This document shows, piece by piece, positions 56,286 through 64,000 of a DNA stretch of 64,000 bases. The notes beneath the pieces are model-generated. The model was not told the DNA's origin. It saw only the letters and a program-made list of their open reading frames with translations, and searched no databases. Made by a program: the position numbers and the translations under genes. Location of the stretch: positions 1 through 64,000 of the forward strand of contig NZ_WSFT01000031.1 of the NCBI RefSeq assembly GCF_016820655.1, given 5' to 3'. Within the stretch, counting starts at the first letter, position 1. The number at the start of each line of letters is the position of its first letter. Origin of the DNA: Anaeromonas frigoriresistens (GTDB lineage: Bacteria > Bacillota > Clostridia > Tissierellales > SIT17).

Positions 56286-56621
56286 TCATCCCTCTCTTTC
56301 TATTATCTCTTTCCAACTCAAAGTACCATAATAGTGAAATAGCTTTATTGTAAGCATTAAAGACATAGCCGTAATAGATGCACCTATTACTATGGCTGTT
56401 ATCATTAGAGCTTGAGGAATTGGATCAACTATAGAGGGAGTGAATCCTCCCAGGATTGGAGCCTCTCCCCCTTCTATAGCCCCTACGCTTAAAAACAATA
56501 ATACTACTGCAGCCTGGGTTATATTCAGAGAGATGATAGAGCTTATTATATTTTTACTTATAGTTAATCCATAAATTCCAATCAATACTACCACAAAGGA
56601 AAGTAATATATCTAATCTCAT
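56286..56621 (-). CDS. mnhC: Mrp antiporter subunit C (NuoK-like)
   Basis: A 111-residue protein with three helices resembling NuoK. Conserved stretches are SSIISLNITQAAVVLLFLS and DPIPQALMITAIVIGAS. It lies one base from mnhD and shares a base with mnhB. Confidence 0.92.
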   Translation of the reverse strand: MRLDILLSFVVVLIGIYGLTISKNIISSIISLNITQAAVVLLFLSVGAIEGGEAPILGGFTPSIVDPIPQALMITAIVIGASITAMSLMLTIKLFHYYGTLSWKEIIEREG

Positions 56622-57025
56622 TATTCTCCCTCCTCTATAAATGTTGAAAAAATGGCTATTAATCCAGTTGCTACTTTTATTCCAATAAAGAAGTTCATTA
56701 GTATTAAAAATATCCTCTTCTGTAGGATAGAACTTTGAATACTAAAGAAGTTCGTGAATAATTCACCTCTTGTAAACAAGCTTACAAAAGCTAATAACAT
56801 TATCACTATAAATGTATATTTTTCGACCTTAACTAGTAATCCTACGTCTTCTACTATATGTATACCTATCAAATAGTTTATAAGTATTGCTGTGGCAAGA
56901 ATTGCTCCTCCTTGAAATCCTCCCCCCGGAGATATATGTCCATTGATAATGACATATAGGCCGTAGGATAGAACAAAAGGAAATAATACTTTGCATATGG
57001 TGGTTAAAATCTCAGACGTTTTCAT
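56621..57025 (-). CDS. mnhB: Mrp antiporter subunit B (MnhB/MbhF)
   Basis: A 134-residue protein with four helices. The signature YVIINGHISPGGGFQGGAILA near residue 25 is diagnostic of MnhB. It overlaps the next upstream gene by four bases. Confidence 0.93.
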   Translation of the reverse strand: MKTSEILTTICKVLFPFVLSYGLYVIINGHISPGGGFQGGAILATAILINYLIGIHIVEDVGLLVKVEKYTFIVIMLLAFVSLFTRGELFTNFFSIQSSILQKRIFLILMNFFIGIKVATGLIAIFSTFIEEGE

Positions 57026-57282
57026 AATACCTCATCATCCTTTTTAGACATAAATATTATCCCTGACACTGTAACCAATAAAACCCCCGCCTCAAATATT
57101 GAATCATATAACCTATAGTCCAAATATACTGCTGTGATTAAATTTTGAGATCCAGTTTCTTTATATCCATTTTCCAACAAATAATCCTTTGTATAAGTAT
57201 TTATGTTAAAATCACTTATTGTTATCATAAAGAAAACTAAAATAGTAAATAGCATAAGGAGAACTAGAATTTTTTTAATCAT
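57022..57282 (-). CDS. mbhE: MbhE-like subunit (MrpA C-terminal piece)
   Basis: An 86-residue protein with two hydrophobic segments. The motif TAVYLDYRLYDSIFEAGVLL is the conserved core of MbhE, which equals the extreme C-terminal part of MrpA in fused systems. It overlaps neighbours by four and eight bases. Confidence 0.85.
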   Translation of the reverse strand: MIKKILVLLMLFTILVFFMITISDFNINTYTKDYLLENGYKETGSQNLITAVYLDYRLYDSIFEAGVLLVTVSGIIFMSKKDDEVL

Positions 57283-57808
57283 CCATTTGCTCCTCCTCTA
57301 CTAATAGGATATCTACTTTGGAACATTCTTTAGTCATTTGTACTAATTTGTTCATAATTATACTGGTACTTTTACCTTCGAAGATATACTTATCTTTCTT
57401 TTTTTTCACAGATAAATCCACATTCCTTACACGGAATACTCCATATATCGTATCTTCTTTGTTTTCTCTTACAACTAATTTCAGATTATAATAATCTGTG
57501 AAATCTGATAATAATTTATATCCTTCCCCTTCTTTTGATTTGGGATTTATAAAGTCATCCTCAATATTACAGATCACCATAAATTCTCTCTGTTTTGATA
57601 TTGTAATTATAAATATTAGGGGTACTATAGCACTTCCTATAGCAGCTTCTGCTAGGGCTAGATCAGGAGCCCTATAAAAGTAATATAAACTTGCACAAAT
57701 AAGAGAAAAAACGGAAAAGAATATTACCATATTTAAATTATCCTTACCAAATGTTATTACTAAAGATATTATTATGAGAAGTATTTGTAAATATATTATT
57801 ATACTCAT
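57275..57808 (-). CDS. mbhD: MbhD-like (DUF4040) subunit with soluble C-terminal extension
   Basis: A 177-residue protein. Residues 1-75 form three helices with YRAPDLALAEAAIGSAI, the MbhD/MrpA signature. Residues about 80-177 are soluble and mixed alpha/beta (VICNIEDDFINPKSKEG onward), which standard MbhD proteins of about 90 residues lack. The extension may be a regulatory or assembly domain; I do not recognise it. Confidence 0.82.
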   Translation of the reverse strand: MSIIIYLQILLIIISLVITFGKDNLNMVIFFSVFSLICASLYYFYRAPDLALAEAAIGSAIVPLIFIITISKQREFMVICNIEDDFINPKSKEGEGYKLLSDFTDYYNLKLVVRENKEDTIYGVFRVRNVDLSVKKKKDKYIFEGKSTSIIMNKLVQMTKECSKVDILLVEEEQMDD

Positions 57809-58098
57809 ATTTCATCATCATCCTTTAAGGGAATACCATTTAAATAAGCAGATCTAGTAATGATATGACTACTTACAGGTCCTGTTAATAAAATAAATAT
57901 CAGTATTATTATAAGTCGAATAGAAATTGGACTTAATCCAGCTTCAAATATTAGAGCAAATATTATAGTTATAAAAGCTACTGTGTCTATTTTGCTGCTT
58001 ACTAGAAGTCTCGCATACATATTTTTAAATCTATATATTCCTATTAATCCAAAGGCTATAAAAATCCATGATATAGAAAAAAGCAATCCTGAAATCAT
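57805..58098 (-). CDS. mnhG: Mrp antiporter subunit G
   Basis: A 97-residue protein with three helices. The patterns FGLIGIYRFKNMYARLLVSSK and LTGPVSSHIITRSAY are typical of MnhG. It overlaps mnhF and mbhD by four bases each. Confidence 0.92.
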   Translation of the reverse strand: MISGLLFSISWIFIAFGLIGIYRFKNMYARLLVSSKIDTVAFITIIFALIFEAGLSPISIRLIIILIFILLTGPVSSHIITRSAYLNGIPLKDDDEI

Positions 58099-58358
58099 TT
58101 TTGTCGTCCTCCCCGTAAGATAAATCTAGAAAGAAGGGTTATAGTCAAAAAACCAATAATTCCATAGGATATAGCTATATCTAATAGCATAATATTATCT
58201 CTATATACTCCATAGATAGCTAATAGTAATATTGTCTTTGCAGATATTAAGTTTAGGCATAGGAGTCTATCCCATAGTGTTGGACCTAATATCATTTTAA
58301 TTATTAATCCTAGCATGCCTAGAATTAAAACTATTAATGTTATCCTAAGAAATATCAC
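58095..58358 (-). CDS. mnhF: Mrp antiporter subunit F
   Basis: An 87-residue protein with three helices. The stretch GPTLWDRLLCLNLISAKTIL and the acidic DIAISYGIIGFL match MnhF. It overlaps mnhE by 14 bases. Confidence 0.92.
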   Translation of the reverse strand: MIFLRITLIVLILGMLGLIIKMILGPTLWDRLLCLNLISAKTILLLAIYGVYRDNIMLLDIAISYGIIGFLTITLLSRFILRGGRQK

Positions 58359-58845
58359 TATTATCTTCCTTTCTTAAAAATATACTTTCAAAAGTAGACT
58401 TGATATTATTTTCTACTTCATTATTCCTATCTTCTTTTATATATAAGACTAACAATTTACTACCCTTTTTTTCCACCGTTATTGTCCCTGGAGTCAATGT
58501 AATAGAATTTGCTACAATAGTAATTAAGAGAGGATCTTCTAATTCTAAATTCACTTCCACTATTGAGGGGGAATATTCATTATTTATTATTGTTTTAATA
58601 AGTTCAAAAGAAGCCTTATATATCTCTATAAATAGTATCATTATATATTTAAAGACCACAAAAAATGTAGGAAATTCAAATACAAATCCTTTTTCATCAT
58701 ATAAAATTCCATAGGATGAGTAAGTAACTAATAAACTGACAATAAGTCCACCTACGATATTCGAAGGATTTGTATTCATAGTTAATAAAAACCAAAATCC
58801 ATAGAGAATTAAAAAGGTTTTAATATGGAACCTTTTACCAATCAT
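58345..58845 (-). CDS. mnhE: Mrp antiporter subunit E
   Basis: A 166-residue protein with N-terminal helices and a soluble C-terminal domain. The motif VANSITLTPGTITVEKKGSK is diagnostic of MnhE. Its ATG shares its first base with the stop of the preceding small gene (TAATG), indicating coupling. Confidence 0.93.
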   Translation of the reverse strand: MIGKRFHIKTFLILYGFWFLLTMNTNPSNIVGGLIVSLLVTYSSYGILYDEKGFVFEFPTFFVVFKYIMILFIEIYKASFELIKTIINNEYSPSIVEVNLELEDPLLITIVANSITLTPGTITVEKKGSKLLVLYIKEDRNNEVENNIKSTFESIFLRKEDNSDIS

Positions 58846-59204
58846 TACTCTACCTCGGTAGTTCCTTCTTTTTTTCTTATTAATGTTAGATGCATATATT
58901 CTCCATCAAAATCTAAATGAAAGCTGTCTATCATTACTCCCAATAGATATAAATCTTCTTCCTCCAATGTATCTGACAATTCCCAGTAAGGTTCTTCTAT
59001 ATCCATACTTCTAGCATTATCTAATTTTTTTCTAAAGCCTTCAACTTCTTCTTTAGTTAAGCCTTCCATATTTCCTGATATATTTATCCTGGCTTCTATA
59101 TCAGTATTCTCTACTTGAATGTCAACCTTTGTAGCCTTTCTTTTCAACATTATAGCTAATATGGAGCTTATCATGTTGGTGATTTTAAGTCTTTCTGTAT
59201 TCAT
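58845..59204 (-). CDS. Uncharacterised soluble protein heading the Mrp/Mbh operon
   Basis: A 119-residue protein with no membrane segment after the chosen start (ATG at 59204, AGGAGG upstream). It is acidic (TKEEVEGFRKKLDNARSMDIEEPYWE). I recognise no domain. Overlap with mnhE by one base shows it belongs to the operon. It could be an assembly or regulatory factor for the antiporter; that is inference from position only. Confidence 0.7.
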   Translation of the reverse strand: MNTERLKITNMISSILAIMLKRKATKVDIQVENTDIEARINISGNMEGLTKEEVEGFRKKLDNARSMDIEEPYWELSDTLEEEDLYLLGVMIDSFHLDFDGEYMHLTLIRKKEGTTEVE

Positions 59205-59424
59205 AAAATCCCTCCTATTTAAATACATTTATTTATTTATTTGTTATAATTTTATCAATGTTTTCATTTTTTTACTAGCTTTAAAATTGGATTTTAAATT
59301 AATTTAATAGATATGAATTAAAAATTAGTTTAATTTTATCTCGAATGAGATTAGATAAGGATTAAAAATATATTATGAGGTATTTACCCAGAATTATTAC
59401 AATAAAACATTTTTTATAAAACAA

Positions 59425-59446
59425 GCTAGAAGATATACCTTCTAGC
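59425..59446 (-). terminator. Terminator of rho
   Basis: 8-bp arms GCTAGAAG/CTTCTAGC around ATATAC, immediately after the rho stop. Confidence 0.6.
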
Positions 59447-60775
59447 CTATTTCATATTTCTCATTAGTCCAATGAATTCATAGTTAGTTTTTGTTGCCAT
59501 TAGCCTCTCTAATATCATCTCTGTTACTTCTATTGATGGAGAGTTACTTTGAGCTTTTCTTATATTCCATATAGTTTCAAGCTCTTTTTGGCTTAATAGA
59601 AGATCCTCTCTTCTTGTTCCAGACTTATTGATATCTATTGCTGGGAAGATTCTCTTCTCTGATAGTTTTCTATCTAAATGTACTTCCATATTTCCTGTTC
59701 CTTTAAATTCTTCAAATATTACATCATCCATCCTACTTCCTGTATCAATTAATGCAGTAGCAAGGATAGTAAGGCTTCCACCATCTTCTATTTTTCTAGC
59801 GGCACCAAAGAAGCTTTTAGGCTTATGTAATGCCCCTGGATCTAAACCTCCAGATAGGGTTCTTCCTGTAGGTGGTATTATAAGATTATATGCTCGAGCA
59901 AGACGAGTTATACTATCTAATAAAATAACTACATCTTTTCCATGTTCTACTAGACGTTTTGCTCTCTCTAAAACCATTTCTGCTACCTTTGTATGATGTT
60001 TAGGAAGTTCATCAAATGTAGAGTATGCCACATCTCCCTTTACAGATCTCTGCATATCTGTAACTTCTTCTGGTCTTTCATCTATTAATAATATTATGAT
60101 TTCTATCTCTGGATAATTCTGAGCAATACTATTTGCAACCTTTTTTAGTAGAATAGTTTTTCCAGCCTTTGGAGGCGCTACTATCATACCTCTTTGGCCT
60201 CTACCTATAGGTGCTATAAGATCTATTATTCTAGTTGAAAGTTCATTAGGAGAAGTTTCAAGTGTTATCTTTTGAATAGGATATATAGGAGTTAATGTAT
60301 CAAAGTCAGGTCTATTTCTTGCTTTCTCAGGATCTAAATCATTTACCTTTTTAACATATAAAAGGGCATTGTATTTTTCTCCAGCCTTAGCTGGTCTTGT
60401 GATACCAAATACTTTATCTCCTGTCCTAAGATTAAATCTTCTTATTTGTGAAGGAGATATATATACATCATCATCACTGGAAAGATAATTTGTACGTCTT
60501 AAAAATCCATATCCACCATCTGGGTGTAACTCTAATATTCCTTCTACAGTGTTTATCTCTTTGCTATTGTCTATCTCATCGGATAGTCTATCAGGCAAAT
60601 CCTTTTTATGCTTCTCTTTTTCGCCTAGTTTTTCTATTTTTTCTAAATCTCCTATACTAAGTAATTCATCAATTAAATCTTCCTTTTTCAACTTAGTATA
60701 TCCTTTTAGACCTACATTCTTAGCCATAGCCTTAAGCTGGTCTAATTTCATCGACTCTAGGTCAGTTCGTTTCAA
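59447..60775 (-). CDS. rho: Transcription termination factor Rho
   Basis: A 442-residue hexameric RNA helicase. The SAP-like N-domain (1-45), a charged insert (46-75), the RNA-binding cold-shock domain (76-145, [20 protein letters not shown]) and the ATPase domain are all present. Walker A is APPKAGKT (200-207); Walker B and the catalytic Glu lie in [16 protein letters not shown] start behind GGGGGTGGAG. The rho-rpmE-tdk-prfA order, here interrupted by the antiporter operon, is Bacillus-like. Confidence 0.97.
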   Translation of the reverse strand: MKRTDLESMKLDQLKAMAKNVGLKGYTKLKKEDLIDELLSIGDLEKIEKLGEKEKHKKDLPDRLSDEIDNSKEINTVEGILELHPDGGYGFLRRTNYLSSDDDVYISPSQIRRFNLRTGDKVFGITRPAKAGEKYNALLYVKKVNDLDPEKARNRPDFDTLTPIYPIQKITLETSPNELSTRIIDLIAPIGRGQRGMIVAPPKAGKTILLKKVANSIAQNYPEIEIIILLIDERPEEVTDMQRSVKGDVAYSTFDELPKHHTKVAEMVLERAKRLVEHGKDVVILLDSITRLARAYNLIIPPTGRTLSGGLDPGALHKPKSFFGAARKIEDGGSLTILATALIDTGSRMDDVIFEEFKGTGNMEVHLDRKLSEKRIFPAIDINKSGTRREDLLLSQKELETIWNIRKAQSNSPSIEVTEMILERLMATKTNYEFIGLMRNMK

Positions 60776-61021
60776 AACTCCACCCCCAAATTTTTACAAT
60801 TAATATTTAGTATACACAATAATAAATATATCTATAACCCATTGGTTAATATATACTTCAAATAAATCCATCTATTAAATTTAAATTTATAATTTTATTC
60901 AGAAATAACAGGGAAATAACCGAAGAGAAATATGATAAGCTTATATAATAAGACTCTTGTATCAGATAAATATATACTATCACTTGGATATTTATAAGTC
61001 AATTATAATATATGATTAGAT

Positions 61022-61048
61022 GAATAGAGGCAAAGTCTGCCCCTATTC
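61022..61048 (-). terminator. Hairpin at the nitroreductase stop
   Basis: GAATAGAGGC and GCCCCTATTC pair with one mismatch. It overlaps the stop; there is no strong T tract. Confidence 0.5.
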
Positions 61049-61783
61049 TGATTTATAACCTTTCTTTCTTATAGCATCACTTACTTTAGGGAAATATACA
61101 AATGAGTACGTGGAAGCCACTGTTTCACTCCAATCTCTATCACTTTCCCCTTCTGTTCTTTCTTTCATATAATTACTGATAGTACTATCATATTCATCAA
61201 TTAACCTTTCCATTTGAGATGTATCATATGTTTCTTTATGAAATACTGCATTCTTTGGTAGTCTAGGCTTTTGTCCTGGATCATGGTCAGGAAATCCTAC
61301 ACAAAGACCTGCTATTGGAAATACGTACTTAGGAAGCTCTAACATGTCTGATATGGCTTCTGGCTCTTTTCTTACAGCTCCTATAGGAACTATACCTAAT
61401 CCTAATGACTCTGCTGCTGCAATACCTGCTCCCATACCTATTCCTACGTCTACTGCTCCTACTAATGTAGCTTCTATATTATCTATTAATTTTAATTCCT
61501 TATTGTGCTTTTTAAGGGCTAAATCACTTCTATAAAAGTCTGCACAGAATATTAACATAACTGGAGCTTCATCTACCCATTTTTGATCCCCTACTAATTG
61601 AGATAATTTTCTTTTCTTATCCTTATCAGTTACAGCAATTATTGATAGTTGCTGTCCATTTATAGATGTAGGAGCTGATTGTATAGCCTTAACTATACTA
61701 TCTAAATATTCCTCTGGGACTTCCTTATCCTTATATTTTCTAATTGATCTATGGTTATTTAGTGTCTTTAAAACTTCATTCAC
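61043..61783 (-). CDS. NfsA-type nitroreductase (FMN oxidoreductase)
   Basis: A 246-residue flavoprotein of the nitroreductase superfamily. The N-terminal NHRSIRKYKDKEVPEEYLD binds FMN phosphate. QSAPTSINGQQLS and the GLGIVPIGAVR segment match the NfsA/FRP group, including the GLCVGFPDHDPGQKPRLP loop. It should use NAD(P)H to reduce flavin or nitro compounds. GTG at 61783 sits nine bases after AAAGGAG. Confidence 0.92.
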   Translation of the reverse strand: MNEVLKTLNNHRSIRKYKDKEVPEEYLDSIVKAIQSAPTSINGQQLSIIAVTDKDKKRKLSQLVGDQKWVDEAPVMLIFCADFYRSDLALKKHNKELKLIDNIEATLVGAVDVGIGMGAGIAAAESLGLGIVPIGAVRKEPEAISDMLELPKYVFPIAGLCVGFPDHDPGQKPRLPKNAVFHKETYDTSQMERLIDEYDSTISNYMKERTEGESDRDWSETVASTYSFVYFPKVSDAIRKKGYKSE

Positions 61784-61855
61784 AATATGCAACTCCTTTA
61801 TCAGATTACTCTTTTATACTATACCCCTTGCTGATAAAATTTAATCTTAAAAAAT

Positions 61856-61877
61856 AAGAACCCTTAATAGGGTCCTT
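61856..61877 (-). terminator. Terminator of glpX
   Basis: AAGAACCC and GGGTCCTT pair with one mismatch around TTAATA. The stem overlaps the stop, and an A-rich left flank gives a T tract on the minus strand. Confidence 0.65.
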
Positions 61878-62883
61878 ATGCTTCACCATGCTTTTTCATT
61901 AAATTAACTAATATATCATTTTTATCAAGTTTATGAGTTGCCTCTACAAATCTGATTGTTCCAGTTTTTGCTCTCATAACTACTGAATGGGTAGTAGCTT
62001 GATTATTTCCTTTATATACTACTCCTTTTAGTAACTCTCCATCACTTATTCCAGTAGCTGCAAAAAATGCTTCATCACCCTTTACTAGATCATCTAGCAT
62101 AAGTATTCTATCTATTTCATCTTGAGTAAGACCTAAGTCCTTACATCTTTCCATTTCTTCGTCACTTCTAACATTTAGCTGTCCTTGCATATCTCCACCT
62201 AAGCATTTTAGTGCCGCAGCGGTTATAACTCCTTCAGGAGCTCCACCGATACCCATAAGCATATCTACTCCAGTATCATCAAAACATGTAGCTAAACTAG
62301 CTGCCACATCTCCTTCTCCAAATAGCTTTATTCTAGCTCCTATTCTCCTGATTTCCTTTATCAATTCATAATGTCTAGGTCTATCTTGGATTATAACTGT
62401 TAAATCAGATATATCTTTATCTAATGCTTCAGCTACAGCCTTAATATTCTCTTCTACAGGAGCCTCTATATCTATTTTACCTTTAGCCTTAGGACCTACA
62501 GCTATTTTCTTCATATATGTATCTGGCGCATGTAATAAACAACCTCTTGGGGCCATAGCTATTACAGCTATTGCATTAGGTAATCCCTTTGCTACTAATG
62601 TAGTACCATCTAATGGATCTACAGCTATATCTACTTCCATAGCATCCTCATTTCCCGCTCCTATCTCTTCTCCTATAAATAGCATTGGTGCTTTATCCTT
62701 CTCTCCTTCACCAATAACCACTGTACCTCTTATATCTGCTAGATCAAAAGCTCCTCTCATTCCATCTACTGCTGCTTGATCTGCTGCTATCTTATTTCCT
62801 CTACCCATATATTTGGCAGCTGCTAGCGATGCTATCTCTGTAACTCTAACTAAAGACATGGCTAAATTTCTATCAAGTTTCAT
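61876..62883 (-). CDS. glpX: Class II fructose-1,6-bisphosphatase
   Basis: A 335-residue enzyme of gluconeogenesis removing the 1-phosphate from fructose-1,6-bisphosphate. The metal site motifs are GTVVIGEGEKDKAPML and VDIAVDPLDGTTLVAKG, and the conserved GIGGAPEGVITAAALKC follows. ATG at 62883 follows AAAGG by nine bases; an ATG at 62892 abuts that site. It neighbours rho, a common arrangement in Firmicutes. Confidence 0.97.
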   Translation of the reverse strand: MKLDRNLAMSLVRVTEIASLAAAKYMGRGNKIAADQAAVDGMRGAFDLADIRGTVVIGEGEKDKAPMLFIGEEIGAGNEDAMEVDIAVDPLDGTTLVAKGLPNAIAVIAMAPRGCLLHAPDTYMKKIAVGPKAKGKIDIEAPVEENIKAVAEALDKDISDLTVIIQDRPRHYELIKEIRRIGARIKLFGEGDVAASLATCFDDTGVDMLMGIGGAPEGVITAAALKCLGGDMQGQLNVRSDEEMERCKDLGLTQDEIDRILMLDDLVKGDEAFFAATGISDGELLKGVVYKGNNQATTHSVVMRAKTGTIRFVEATHKLDKNDILVNLMKKHGEA

Positions 62884-62952
62884 CCGATTCATCCTTTCAA
62901 TCTTTATATTATTTAATATTTTTTCCCTATTGTATGTTACTTTATCATATAA

Positions 62953-62981
62953 AGTATACTTTTATAGCAGTCTTTAGTCAA
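62953..62981 (-). promoter_or_regulatory. Sigma-A promoter of glpX
   Basis: On the minus strand TTGACT (62981-62976), 17 bases, TATACT (62958-62953), about 70 bases before the start. Confidence 0.75.
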
Positions 62982-63028
62982 ATAATTTCCCTGGTAAATC
63001 TTAATAGTATGTAAAATAAGTCTAACTT

Positions 63029-63037
63029 TGTTATAAT
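63029..63037 (+). promoter_or_regulatory. Extended -10 promoter for the VanY-type gene
   Basis: TGTTATAAT is an extended -10 box (TGnTATAAT) 76 bases before the ATG. No good -35 box is seen. Confidence 0.5.
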
Positions 63038-63112
63038 AGTAAATAATATAATTTAAATATTGCATATTATAAAACTTACATTAAAGTTTTGACTTAATTA
63101 AGGAGGATAAAT

Positions 63113-63925
63113 ATGAAAAAATTACTAATGATGATATCCATTCTAGTATTTATATCCATAAGTGGATGTGGAATAGTAGATAATGATACTAATGATATAG
63201 AAGATACACCAAAGGAAGAAGAACCAGAAGAGCCTAACGATAAAGATGATAAAGATCAGGCTAATAATGAAGACAAAGAGCCAGTAGAAAAGGAGCCTTA
63301 CTTAGAATCTACTATAAGAACCGATTCTGATGGTAAAAATATAGTGACAAATCCTTCAGATATAATTGTATTAGTTAATAAAAATAGAAATCTTCCTTCT
63401 GATTATGAGCCAGAGGATTTAATCTCCCCTGGAACTCCTTTCCGTCAAGGACAGGATAGTCCTGTAAGATTTATGAGGGAAGAGGCAGGACTTGCTTTAA
63501 GGGAAATGTTTGCTGCAGGAGAAGAAGCAGGATTTATATACTATGGAAGATCCGGATATCGATCCTATCAAATCCAGCAAATATTATTTAATAATTATGC
63601 AGAGGCCCATGGTGAAGAGGCTGCTAATAAATTTAGTGCCCGCCCTGGCCAAAGTGAACATCAAACCGGTTTAGTTATGGATATTACAAGTGAAGTAGCC
63701 AATTTTGATCTTACTGAAGAATTTGGTGAAACAGAAGATGGAAAGTGGCTACAAGAAAATGCCCATAGATTTGGTTTTATCCTCCGATATCCTAAGGGAA
63801 AAGAAGATATTACAGGATATCAGTATGAGCCTTGGCATTACAGATATGTAGGTAAAGAAATGGCAAAAGAGGTATATGAATTAGATGTAACTTTAGAAGA
63901 ATATTTCAAGGACTACTATAATTAG
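63113..63925 (+). CDS. VanY/LdcB-type D,D- or L,D-carboxypeptidase lipoprotein
   Basis: A 270-residue surface lipoprotein. The signal ends in a lipobox with Cys19 (ISGCG), followed by an acidic spacer (residues 22-60). The peptidase M15B domain holds the zinc and catalytic residues: His183 and Asp190 in SEHQTGLVMDI, Glu239 and His242 in EPWHYRYVG. GRSGYRSYQIQQ is also typical. It trims the terminal D-Ala from peptidoglycan stems; nothing here suggests vancomycin resistance. AAGGAGG precedes the ATG. Confidence 0.94.
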   Translation: MKKLLMMISILVFISISGCGIVDNDTNDIEDTPKEEEPEEPNDKDDKDQANNEDKEPVEKEPYLESTIRTDSDGKNIVTNPSDIIVLVNKNRNLPSDYEPEDLISPGTPFRQGQDSPVRFMREEAGLALREMFAAGEEAGFIYYGRSGYRSYQIQQILFNNYAEAHGEEAANKFSARPGQSEHQTGLVMDITSEVANFDLTEEFGETEDGKWLQENAHRFGFILRYPKGKEDITGYQYEPWHYRYVGKEMAKEVYELDVTLEEYFKDYYN

Positions 63926-63936
63926 TAGTCCTTTTT
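63908..63936 (+). terminator. Terminator of the VanY-type gene
   Basis: 10-bp arms AAGGACTACT/AGTAGTCCTT overlap the stop codon and are followed by TTTT. Confidence 0.9.
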
Positions 63937-64000
63937 TATTACAAAAAAATAGGACAAAAAGTCATATTTAAAAACAAAAATCTATACTATATTATAAGGG

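Overview
The window looks like chromosome from a low-G+C, Gram-positive, endospore-forming, flagellated anaerobe, most likely a clostridium-like or Tissierellia-like Firmicute. This rests on gene content and gene order, not on a marker-gene search. Sporulation genes (spoIID, spoIIQ, spoIIID), mbl with two flagellar rod genes, a sodium-type ATP synthase with a V-type-like c subunit, ato genes for short-chain fatty acids, and many Shine-Dalgarno-led TTG/GTG starts all fit. Almost every gene lies on the minus strand. Only a ZIP transporter, a small membrane protein and a VanY-type peptidase are on the plus strand. I saw no rRNA, tRNA, CRISPR array or prophage.

Layout. 1-2.5 kb: a secreted SH3-repeat glucosaminidase, cut by the window edge. 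2.8-6.3 kb: a Crp/Fnr regulator and a four-gene cluster (DUF969-DUF979-pcp-GGCT) that points to 5-oxoproline or pyroglutamyl-peptide handling. 6.7-12.4 kb: a SARP-like regulator with a YtcJ-type amidohydrolase, then an M20 peptidase with NhaC. 12.6-17.8 kb: an accessory stretch of small membrane proteins, an M23 peptidase, a GNAT enzyme, an AEC transporter, a frameshifted gene and several repeat families. 17.9-31 kb: a cell-wall, sporulation and flagellar block in the Bacillus-like order ywmB-murA-spoIID-(insert)-spoIIQ-spoIIID-mbl-flhO-flhP. The insert holds yugP, a YHS protein, tetR, a tnpB element and a small membrane protein.

31.4-39.1 kb: the complete ATP synthase operon, with a good sigma-A promoter at its head. 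39.3-42 kb: atoE-atoA-atoD. 42.3-50.9 kb: housekeeping genes (dCMP deaminase, upp, rpiB, arginine phosphatase, Sua5, prfA, prmC) plus ZIP, a CPA2 antiporter and a split ChrA pair. 51.2-53 kb: a fructose-type PTS. 53.3-54.6 kb: a CBS protein, tdk and rpmE. 54.7-59.2 kb: an Mrp/Mbh-type antiporter operon. 59.4-64 kb: rho, a nitroreductase, glpX and a VanY-type carboxypeptidase.

Most unusual signals. (1) A tnpB-only IS605-type element sits between a tetR gene and that gene's own promoter and 26-bp palindromic operator. (2) The F-type ATP synthase has a fused double c subunit whose second hairpin lacks the ion-binding carboxylate. (3) A remnant of a REP-associated (RAYT) transposase lies beside one member of a palindromic repeat family spread through the second half of the window. 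(4) The arginine-phosphatase homologue carries a long coiled-coil insertion. (5) An Mbh-like antiporter module comes without a hydrogenase and without an MrpA NuoL-like domain. Two further repeat families and a duplicated 114-bp module mark the 12-27 kb part as the most fluid region.
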